64,000 nucleotides of DNA, taken from the NCBI RefSeq assembly GCF_003058195.1, contig NZ_QBUH01000002.1, positions 496,001 to 560,000 on the forward strand, in the 5' to 3' direction. The stretch comes from Elizabethkingia sp. YR214. GTDB taxonomy: Bacteria; Bacteroidota; Bacteroidia; Flavobacteriales; Weeksellaceae. Made by a program: the position numbers and the translations under genes. This document shows, in pieces, positions 24,026 to 30,564 of the stretch; within the stretch, counting starts at the first letter, position 1, and each line of letters starts with the position of its first letter. Below the pieces are notes generated by a model. That model saw only the letters and a program-made list of their open reading frames with translations. It searched no databases and had not been told where the DNA came from.

Positions 24026-25414
24026 ATGTCAGAAACCCAAAATTACATTCAGGAGAATAAACAACGCTTTCTGGATGAGCTTTGTGATCTATTAAAGATA
24101 GCTTCTATCAGCGCTGACCCTGCATACAGCAAAGATGTCCTTAACTGTGCAGATGCTGTAGCCAAACATTTAAAAGAAGCAGGTGCAGATCAGGTAGAAG
24201 TTTGCGAAACCAAAGGTTACCCGATCGTTTATGGTGAAAAGATCATTGATCCTAAACTTCCAACTGTATTAGTATATGGTCATTACGATGTACAACCACC
24301 AGATCCGTTAGAGCTATGGGAGAGCGGACCATTTGAGCCAGTTATAAAAACTACACCCTTACACCCTGAAGGAGCTGTATTTGCAAGAGGTTCTGCGGAT
24401 GACAAAGGTCAGTTCTTCATGCATGTAAAAGCTTTTGAAGCAATGATGAAGACTAACTCTTTGCCTTGTAATGTAAAATTCATTATCGAAGGAGAAGAAG
24501 AAGTAGGATCTGAAAGCCTTGGAGACTGGATTTCTGAGAATAAAGAGAAGCTGAAAAATGATGTAATCTTAATTTCTGATACTCATATCTATTCAAACGA
24601 ACAGCCAACTGTAACTACAGGTCTAAGAGGCCTTAGCTATGTAGAGGTTGAAGTTGAAGGACCAAACAGAGATTTGCATTCCGGACTTTATGGTGGTGCT
24701 GTACCAAATCCTATCCATGTTCTTTCAAGAATGGTTGCTCAGTTGATCGACGAAGACGGAAGAATTACAATAGACGGATTCTACGATAATGTAGAAGAGG
24801 TCTCTTTGGAAGAAAGAGCAGAGATGAATAAACTGAAAGATGATCCGGAAGGTTTCAAAAAATCTATTGGCTTAAATGGAGTAGAGGGTGAGAAAGGTTA
24901 TACAACTTTGGAAAGAACATCTATAAGACCAACTCTGGATGCAAACGGAATCTGGGGAGGTTATATTGGTGAGGGTGCTAAAACTGTGATTCCATCAAAA
25001 GCTTTCGCAAAAATTTCTATGCGTTTGGTTCCATATCAGACACCTGAAGAGATTACTGAGAAGTTTACCAAGTATTTCCATAAAATTGCTCCTGAAAATG
25101 TAAAAGTAAAAGTTACTCCACATCACGGTGGTATGCCATATGTTTTACCAAGTGATTCAGAAGAATTCCTGGCAGCAAAAAAAGCAATGGAAAAAGCTTT
25201 CGGAAAAGAAGTGTTACCTTACAGAAGCGGTGGTAGTATTCCTATCACAGCATTATTCGAAAAGGTATTGGGAAGTAAATCTGTACTAATGGGCTTTGGA
25301 CTGGATTCAGATGCAATCCATTCTCCAAACGAGCACTACGGACTATTTAACTTCTACAAAGGCATTGAGTCTATTCCATATTTCTTTGAATACTATACGG
25401 ATTTAAAAAAATAA
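24026..25414 (+). CDS. M20 family dipeptidase (CNDP/DapE-like metallopeptidase)
   Basis: This 462-aa dizinc exopeptidase has the M20 ligand set: His and Asp in VYGHYDVQPPDPLELW, Asp in RGSADDKGQFF, the Glu-Glu pair in IEGEEEVGSES, Asp in LISDTHIYS and His in HSPNEHYGLF. The central dimerisation domain is present (DLHSGLYGGAVPNP). It most likely hydrolyses dipeptides in the cytosol; no signal peptide is visible. The ATG at 24026 (MSETQNYIQ) is used. An upstream extension to 23978 lies in the terminator and is unlikely to be translated. Confidence 0.93.
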   Translation: MSETQNYIQENKQRFLDELCDLLKIASISADPAYSKDVLNCADAVAKHLKEAGADQVEVCETKGYPIVYGEKIIDPKLPTVLVYGHYDVQPPDPLELWESGPFEPVIKTTPLHPEGAVFARGSADDKGQFFMHVKAFEAMMKTNSLPCNVKFIIEGEEEVGSESLGDWISENKEKLKNDVILISDTHIYSNEQPTVTTGLRGLSYVEVEVEGPNRDLHSGLYGGAVPNPIHVLSRMVAQLIDEDGRITIDGFYDNVEEVSLEERAEMNKLKDDPEGFKKSIGLNGVEGEKGYTTLERTSIRPTLDANGIWGGYIGEGAKTVIPSKAFAKISMRLVPYQTPEEITEKFTKYFHKIAPENVKVKVTPHHGGMPYVLPSDSEEFLAAKKAMEKAFGKEVLPYRSGGSIPITALFEKVLGSKSVLMGFGLDSDAIHSPNEHYGLFNFYKGIESIPYFFEYYTDLKK

Positions 25415-25422
25415 TAAAATTT

Positions 25423-26127
25423 ATGCTAAACAATAAAGTAGCATACATCACTGGCGGTACCAAAGGCATAGGCTTGGGTATCGCCAGTGTTTTGTTAAAT
25501 GCAGGAATGAGAGTGGCCATTAGTGGCAGAAATCTGGAAGATGCAAAAGCCGCGGCAATGCAACTTTCCAGTGATTCTTCAAAAGTTTTAGCGATACAAT
25601 CCAATGTACGCAACTTTGAAGATGAAGACAAAGCACTTCAGGAAGTTAAAAATCATTTTGGACAAGTTGATCTTGTAGTGGCAAATGCCGGATTGGGTCA
25701 TTTTGCTCCCGTAGATGAACTTTCTGTTGAAGCCTGGCAGGATATGATAGATACAAACCTTACAGGTGTTTTTTATACCTTAAAAGCATCTGTAGAAGCA
25801 CTGAAAAAATCTGAAGGTTATTTCATTTCTATTGCCAGCCTGGCAGGAACTAATTTCTTTGCTAATGGTTCTGGCTATAACGCCTCCAAATTTGGTGTTG
25901 TAGGCTTTACACAGGCAGCAATGTTGGATCTTAGAAAGTATAATGTAAAAGTTTCTACCATTATGCCAGGGTCAGTAAAATCACACTTTAACAACCATAA
26001 TCCGGGAGACAATGATGAATGGAAAATTCAGCCGGAAGATATTGGGGAACTGATTGTTGATATGATGAAAATGAACCCAAGAACATTACCATCTAAAATC
26101 GAAATCAGACCTACGCTTCCAAAGTAA
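25423..26127 (+). CDS. Short-chain dehydrogenase/reductase (SDR family, FabG-like)
   Basis: This 234-aa classical SDR has the cofactor motif TGGTKGIGLGIA at residues 9-20, NAGLGHF (NAG motif), the catalytic Ser in ISIASLAGTNF and the YNASK motif (Tyr and Lys). It is an NAD(P)-dependent oxidoreductase acting on a carbonyl or alcohol substrate that cannot be deduced. The start is 8 nt after the dipeptidase stop, so they are probably co-transcribed. The proximity to etfBA may be incidental. Confidence 0.9.
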   Translation: MLNNKVAYITGGTKGIGLGIASVLLNAGMRVAISGRNLEDAKAAAMQLSSDSSKVLAIQSNVRNFEDEDKALQEVKNHFGQVDLVVANAGLGHFAPVDELSVEAWQDMIDTNLTGVFYTLKASVEALKKSEGYFISIASLAGTNFFANGSGYNASKFGVVGFTQAAMLDLRKYNVKVSTIMPGSVKSHFNNHNPGDNDEWKIQPEDIGELIVDMMKMNPRTLPSKIEIRPTLPK

Positions 26128-26269
26128 TTGCAGGATTTGATTCAGGATTACAAAAACTACACATTAAAAGCTGCGAAACGCAATATTAATCATTAATTAA
26201 AAGCAAGTCATTGTAATCTGCGAACTATATGGTAATTAATATGCTATGTATATATTTTGATAAATTTAG

Positions 26270-26281
26270 TATGCATGCATA
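26270..26281. promoter_or_regulatory. Operator box 3, TATGCATGCATA, over the etfBA promoter
   Basis: This palindrome is identical to box 2 of the beta-oxidation operon. It is placed immediately after a near-consensus -7 element (TAAATTTA, 26261-26268), so it would cover the start of transcription. The etfB ATG is 48 bp downstream. It links etfBA to the MarR protein encoded at 15280-15729. Confidence 0.65.
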
Positions 26282-26328
26282 ACATTTTTTTATTAACTTA
26301 GCCAAAATTCAATACACAATTTCTAATT

Positions 26329-27075
26329 ATGAAAATATTAGTATGTATCAGCAGTGTACCAGATACAACTGCAAAAATAAACTTCACAGCAGATAAATCT
26401 GCATTCGATAAAAATGGAATTCAGTGGGTAATTAATCCGCTTGATGAATTTGCTTTAACAAAAGCTATAAAGTTACAAGAATCTCAGGGCGCTACAGTTA
26501 CTGTTATCAATGTAGGAGATGCAGGGACAGAACCTGTTATAAGAAAAGCATTAGCTATCGGAGCTAATGATGCAGTAAGAGTAAATATTGAAGCTAAAGA
26601 TAGTTATTCTACAGCAAAAGAAATTGCTAAGATTGCTCAGGAAGGTGGTTACGATTTGGTTATCGCTGGTAAAGAGTCTATCGACTATAATGGTGGAGCA
26701 GTACCAGGAATGGTTGCACAAATCCTTAACCAGCCATTTGTTAACGCTTGCGTAGGTCTTGAAGTTAATGGTGGTGAAGCTACTGCTATAAGAGAAATTG
26801 AAGGTGGTAAAGAAACGATCTCAGTAAAACTTCCTGCAGTTATTGCCGGACAAAAAGGAATGGTAGAAGAGAAAGACCTTATTATCCCGAATATGAGAGG
26901 TATTATGTCTGCAAGAACAAAGCCTTTGCAAGTTGTTGAACCTACTTCTACAGAAGTTAAGGTTGAAGCTGTTTCATTTGACAGTGTTCCACCAAGAGCT
27001 GCTGTAAAATTAGTTTCTCCGGACAACTTAGATGAATTGGTAAGATTACTTCACGAAGAAGCAAAAGTTATCTAA
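26329..27075 (+). CDS. etfB: Electron transfer flavoprotein subunit beta
   Basis: EtfB with EtfA accepts electrons from acyl-CoA dehydrogenases and hands them to the respiratory chain through ETF-quinone oxidoreductase. The 248-aa protein has the family sequence VINPLDEFALTKAIKL, VIAGKESIDYNGGAVPGMVA and the C-terminal PNMRGIMSARTKPLQVVEP segment. It is followed 53 bp later by etfA. The putative MarR box at its promoter suggests co-regulation with the fatty-acid operon at 9.4-15.7 kb. Confidence 0.96.
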   Translation: MKILVCISSVPDTTAKINFTADKSAFDKNGIQWVINPLDEFALTKAIKLQESQGATVTVINVGDAGTEPVIRKALAIGANDAVRVNIEAKDSYSTAKEIAKIAQEGGYDLVIAGKESIDYNGGAVPGMVAQILNQPFVNACVGLEVNGGEATAIREIEGGKETISVKLPAVIAGQKGMVEEKDLIIPNMRGIMSARTKPLQVVEPTSTEVKVEAVSFDSVPPRAAVKLVSPDNLDELVRLLHEEAKVI

Positions 27076-27128
27076 TTATCTGTTTTTCATCTAAAATTCA
27101 AAATTTATAATTTTAAAAATTTAAGAAA

Positions 27129-28076
27129 ATGGCAATATTCGTATATGCAGAAAATATAAATGGCGTTTACAAGAAAGCAGCTTTCGAAGCAGTTTCTTAC
27201 GCTAAAGCGGTTGCAGATAAGGCTGGTGACAGCGTAACTGTTATTGCAATTAACCCTACAGATTCTTCTGATGTTCTTTACAAGTACGGAGCAGATAAAG
27301 TAATCAATGTAAAAGATGAAGGTCTTAAAAACTTCAGTGCTAAAGCTTATGCACAAGCTGTTAGTGAAGTTTTGGATGGTAACGTTATTGTTTTCCCTCA
27401 CACTACAGATGCTTCTTCAGTAGCACCAATGCTGGCGATTTCTAAAGGAGCCTCATTAATTACCAATGTAATTGCAGCACCAGAATCTATTTCTCCTTTC
27501 CAGGTAAAAAGAAAAGCTTTCTCTGGTAAAGGTTATATGCATGCAAAAGCAGATGCTTCAAATGTTGTAATTACTGTTTCTCAGAATGCATTTGGTATAA
27601 AAGAAAATCCTGCTTCAGGTTCTGAGGAAGTTAAAAACCTTTCAGTAGTTAATGAAGATACTAAGGTAATTAACCACGAACAATCGTCAGGTAAACTAGA
27701 CCTAAAAGAAGCTGAAATTGTTGTTTCTGCAGGCCGTGGTATGAAAGGACCAGAAAACTGGGGGATGATTGAAGATCTTGCTAATGTTTTAGGAGCTGCT
27801 ACGGCAAGCTCTAAGCCTGTAGCAGATATTGGCTGGAGACCTCATGCTGAGCACGTTGGACAAACAGGTAAGGCAATTTCACCAAATCTTTACATCGCTG
27901 TGGGTATCTCTGGTGCAATCCAGCACTTAGCAGGTGTTAATGGTTCCAAAACAATTGTAGTTATTAACAATGATCCTGAAGCACCTTTCTTCAAAGCTGC
28001 TGATTACGGGGTAGTTGGAGATGCTTTCCAAATTGTTCCTGCATTAACTGAAAAGTTAAAAGCTTTCAAAGGATAA
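27129..28076 (+). CDS. etfA: Electron transfer flavoprotein subunit alpha
   Basis: The 315-aa EtfA carries the C-terminal FAD domain: [30 protein letters not shown] (here [15 protein letters not shown]), [20 protein letters not shown] and [12 protein letters not shown]. With EtfB it forms the ETF heterodimer. It is downstream of etfB in the same operon and is followed by a strong terminator. The N-terminal 180 residues form the usual variable alpha domain. Confidence 0.96.
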   Translation: MAIFVYAENINGVYKKAAFEAVSYAKAVADKAGDSVTVIAINPTDSSDVLYKYGADKVINVKDEGLKNFSAKAYAQAVSEVLDGNVIVFPHTTDASSVAPMLAISKGASLITNVIAAPESISPFQVKRKAFSGKGYMHAKADASNVVITVSQNAFGIKENPASGSEEVKNLSVVNEDTKVINHEQSSGKLDLKEAEIVVSAGRGMKGPENWGMIEDLANVLGAATASSKPVADIGWRPHAEHVGQTGKAISPNLYIAVGISGAIQHLAGVNGSKTIVVINNDPEAPFFKAADYGVVGDAFQIVPALTEKLKAFKG

Positions 28077-28108
28077 TAATTTTGAGGTAAAAATTTCAAA
28101 ATCATATA

Positions 28109-28140
28109 AAACATCGTGGCTTATTGCTACGATGTTTTTA
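28109..28140 (+). terminator. Intrinsic terminator of etfBA
   Basis: The stem AAACATCGT/ACGATGTTT extends through GGC/GCT to a small TTATT loop and runs into five T residues. It ends the etfBA transcript 33 bp after the stop. The -7 element of the next gene begins at its last bases. Confidence 0.82.
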
Positions 28141-28146
28141 TATTTG
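28139..28146 (+). promoter_or_regulatory. -7 promoter element TATATTTG of the bifunctional nuclease gene
   Basis: An exact TAnnTTTG match ends 5 nt before the ATG at 28152. It overlaps the T-tract of the etfA terminator and implies a nearly leaderless mRNA. Confidence 0.5.
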
Positions 28147-28151
28147 TAGCT

Positions 28152-28757
28152 ATGGATTATAAGAAACTAATCATAAGAGGCATTTCATACAGCCAAACCC
28201 AAATGGGAGCTTATGCACTGATCCTGGAACAGGAAGAAACAGGAATAAAACTGCCTGTTGTTATAGGTAATTATGAAGCACAATCTATTTCTCTGGGTCT
28301 AGAAAAAGACATTCAGCCACCAAGACCCTTAACCCATGATCTCTTTTCAAAATTTATTACCACTGTAGGTTATGCATTGGAGAGTATTATCATTTATCAG
28401 ATCATAGACGGAGTATTCTTCTCCAATTTAATTCTTAAAAACGATCAGAACGAAAAACTGATTCTGGATGCGCGTACATCCGATGCAGTTGCTATGGCAG
28501 TTCGTTTTGATGCACCTATTTATACCACAGACGAAGTCCTTACAGAAGCAGGTATTATGTTGGAATTGTCGGATAATGACGATAAAACAGAATACAAAGC
28601 TGAAGACGAAGAGGAGGCTCCTGAAATAAAAGGTTATGAAGTATACACACTTGAAGAAATCCAGGAAATGCTAGACAAAGCAGTTCAGGAAGAGGACTTC
28701 GATACGGCTCTTGAACTTCAGCAAGAAATAAAGAAACGAAAAAAGAATATTGATTAA
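28152..28757 (+). CDS. Bifunctional nuclease family protein (DUF151 domain plus UVR motif)
   Basis: This 201-aa protein starts MDYKKLIIRGISYSQTQ and has a BFN/DUF151 domain (LPVVIGNYEAQSISLGLE, RPLTHDLF, LDARTSDAVAMAVRFDAPIY). An acidic linker follows, then a C-terminal UVR motif (LEEIQEMLDKAVQEEDFDTA), as in UvrB and ClpC partners. Some family members have RNase/DNase activity. The role here is unproven. The frame extends upstream to 28116, but that would cover the terminator and promoter, so 28152 is used. Confidence 0.88.
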   Translation: MDYKKLIIRGISYSQTQMGAYALILEQEETGIKLPVVIGNYEAQSISLGLEKDIQPPRPLTHDLFSKFITTVGYALESIIIYQIIDGVFFSNLILKNDQNEKLILDARTSDAVAMAVRFDAPIYTTDEVLTEAGIMLELSDNDDKTEYKAEDEEEAPEIKGYEVYTLEEIQEMLDKAVQEEDFDTALELQQEIKKRKKNID

Positions 28758-28786
28758 TTTCGATATTCTGCCCTATTAATAAACTT

Positions 28787-30163
28787 ATGAATATAAAATT
28801 ACGATTAACCCTACTCAATTTTTTCCAATTTTTTGTTTGGGGTGCTTGGTTAATTACCATTGCCAATTATTGGTTCGGTACAAAACAATGGGACGGAACC
28901 AAGTTTGGCGCTGTCTTCAGTACTATGGGATTTGCCTCTATTTTTATGCCGACACTCTCCGGTATCATTGCTGACAGATGGATCAATGCAGAACGTCTTT
29001 ATGGAATTTTGCAAATACTATATGCAGTAGTATTATTTTTCCTGCCACAGGTAACAGATCCCGGAACTTTCTTTTGGGTAATGCTTATAGCTATGTGCTT
29101 TTATATGCCTACAATTGCTCTGAATAACTCTATATCTTATACCGTTTTAAAAAACGAAGGAAAAGATGTTGTAAAAGATTTCCCACCAATCCGTGTATGG
29201 GGTACAATCGGTTTTATCGCAGCAATGTGGATTACCAATCTTACAGGAAGCAAGGCAAATGAATATCAGTTCTATATAGCTGGTGCATCGGCTCTGCTTT
29301 TAGGACTTTATGCTTTTTCCCTGCCTAAATGTCCTCCTAAAAAGCTTCTAGATAAGAATGCTAATATCTTCCAGACACTAGGATTAGATGCCTTTAAGCT
29401 ATTTGCAAATTACAAAATGGCTTTATTCTTCTTTTTCTCTATGTTTCTTGGTGGTGCATTACAGCTAACCAATGCGTACGGAGATGTTTTCCTGGATGAA
29501 TTCAGACACTATCCAAAATTTGCAGAATCTTTCGTAGTGAAGTATTCTACTATTATCATGTCTATTTCTCAGGTTTCGGAAACGCTTTTTATTCTTGCAA
29601 TTCCTTTCTTTCTGAAAAAATATGGTATTAAAAAGGTAATGCTAATCTCTATGCTTGCATGGGTATTACGTTTCGGCTTATTTGGATTAGGAGATCCTTC
29701 TACAGGACTATGGATGATTATCTTATCATGTATTGTATACGGAATGGCATTTGACTTCTTCAATATTTCAGGATCTTTATTCGTAGAAACCAATACAGAT
29801 GCTAAAATGCGTTCATCTGCACAAGGTTTGTTTATGATGATGACTAATGGTTTTGGTGCTGTATTTGGAAGCTTAACCTCAGGATGGCTAATTGATAAAT
29901 ACTTTACTCAGAGCTACAATAAAGTTTCTGATCTGGCTCAACATCTGGATACAACCTCAGATAATTCTCATTTTTTAAGTTTCTTGTCTAAACAAAAAAT
30001 AGATGTATTAGCCGATGGCATATTATCTCAACCTGTTATGCTACGTGACTGGCATGATATCTGGTTGACTTTTGCTGCTTATTCTCTTGTAATTGCTGTG
30101 TTATTTGCTATTTTCTTCAAGCATAAGCATGATCCACAGGAAATAAAAGATGCAGGACATTAA
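28787..30163 (+). CDS. Nucleoside:H+ symporter, MFS superfamily (NupG-like)
   Basis: This 458-aa protein has about 12 TM segments. The N terminus is typical of the NHS family (LNFFQFFVWGAWLITIANYW) and is followed by GFASIFMPTLSGIIADRW and PPIRVWGTIGFIAAMW. It probably imports purine and pyrimidine nucleosides by proton symport and could supply the salvage enzyme udk encoded upstream. It begins 29 bp after the nuclease gene, with no clear promoter in between, and has its own terminator. Confidence 0.9.
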   Translation: MNIKLRLTLLNFFQFFVWGAWLITIANYWFGTKQWDGTKFGAVFSTMGFASIFMPTLSGIIADRWINAERLYGILQILYAVVLFFLPQVTDPGTFFWVMLIAMCFYMPTIALNNSISYTVLKNEGKDVVKDFPPIRVWGTIGFIAAMWITNLTGSKANEYQFYIAGASALLLGLYAFSLPKCPPKKLLDKNANIFQTLGLDAFKLFANYKMALFFFFSMFLGGALQLTNAYGDVFLDEFRHYPKFAESFVVKYSTIIMSISQVSETLFILAIPFFLKKYGIKKVMLISMLAWVLRFGLFGLGDPSTGLWMIILSCIVYGMAFDFFNISGSLFVETNTDAKMRSSAQGLFMMMTNGFGAVFGSLTSGWLIDKYFTQSYNKVSDLAQHLDTTSDNSHFLSFLSKQKIDVLADGILSQPVMLRDWHDIWLTFAAYSLVIAVLFAIFFKHKHDPQEIKDAGH

Positions 30164-30180
30164 TTTATAACAAACATTAA

Positions 30181-30223
30181 AAATAACACAAAGCCTTTCT
30201 GAGATTCAGGAAGGCTTTTTTTA
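30181..30223 (+). repeat. Direct repeat copy A (terminator module shared with the thr attenuator)
   Basis: This 43-bp segment nearly repeats 30497-30540. It includes nine bases upstream of the hairpin (AAATAACAC versus AAATAGCAC), the whole hairpin, the loop and the T-tract. The stem differences keep pairing: an A-T pair here is a G-C pair in copy B. Confidence 0.7.
30190..30222 (+). terminator. Intrinsic terminator of the nucleoside permease gene
   Basis: The 12-bp stem AAAGCCTTTCTG/CAGGAAGGCTTT has a 5-nt loop (AGATT) and seven T residues. It is a near copy of the thr attenuator hairpin 316 bp downstream. Confidence 0.85.
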
Positions 30224-30352
30224 GACACATGTCTACATCTAAATTAATAATAGGGAAGCTTTAAACTTATTCAGAATCCCGGATATAACTAATATTGAAC
30301 TATATACTGAAAAATTAAAAACATTAAATTTTTATTTTTTTCAGATAAATAT

Positions 30353-30383
30353 TTTGTGGAATCATTTTTTGTCTATACTTTTA
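30353..30383 (+). promoter_or_regulatory. Promoter of the thr leader/thrABC operon
   Basis: TTTG at 30353-30356 and the near-consensus -7 element TACTTTTA at 30376-30383 are 19 nt apart, the expected spacing. Transcription would start near 30388-30390, about 14 nt before the leader peptide ATG. The stretch from 30224 to 30352 holds nothing else that I can identify. Confidence 0.5.
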
Positions 30384-30402
30384 CACTGTTTTTAGAGAAC
30401 AA

Positions 30403-30483
30403 ATGAGAGTAAATACTATTATTACATCCACTTCCACAACGACAATTATTCAATTGCCGCAGAAGGGTTGTATTAGTATTTGA
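30403..30483 (+). CDS. thrL: Threonine operon leader peptide (attenuator control ORF)
   Basis: This 26-codon ORF starts with ATG and ends with TGA. It encodes 6 Thr and 6 Ile, including the runs Thr-Ile-Ile-Thr, Thr-Ser-Thr-Thr-Thr and Ile-Ile within codons 5-16. It lies between a promoter and a strong hairpin terminator directly upstream of thrA, the exact layout of amino-acid attenuators. Threonine is the end product of thrABC and the precursor of isoleucine, so low charged tRNA-Thr or tRNA-Ile would stall the ribosome here. The product itself is probably not functional. The identification is from sequence logic and is named by analogy to E. coli thrL. Confidence 0.85.
   Translation: MRVNTIITSTSTTTIIQLPQKGCISI
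30460..30466 (+). promoter_or_regulatory. Putative antiterminator segment of the thr attenuator
   Basis: CAGAAGG, inside codons 20-22 of the leader ORF, can pair (one bulge) with CCTTTCTG at 30510-30517, the 5' arm of the terminator. A ribosome stalled on the Thr/Ile codons upstream would leave this segment free. A ribosome reaching the stop would cover it. Confidence 0.5.
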
Positions 30484-30505
30484 CGACAAAAAATATAAAT
30501 AGCAC

Positions 30506-30539
30506 AAGGCCTTTCTGAGATTCAGAAAGGCCTTTTTTT
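30506..30539 (+). terminator. Attenuator terminator before thrA
   Basis: The perfect 12-bp stem AAGGCCTTTCTG (506-517)/CAGAAAGGCCTT (523-534) has a 5-nt loop and seven T residues (533-539). It starts 22 nt after the leader ORF stop and ends 25 bp before the thrA ATG, so it can only act as a conditional terminator of thrABC. Confidence 0.88.
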
Positions 30540-30564
30540 ATTCCCGATAACCATAGATATTGAT

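Noticed and set aside
27530-27546. Near-copy of the ATGCATGC operator inside etfA, and another (GCATGCATG) in the FadB-like gene near 13464.
   Set aside because: They lack the full palindrome and lie within codons of conserved proteins, so they are better explained as coding sequence.
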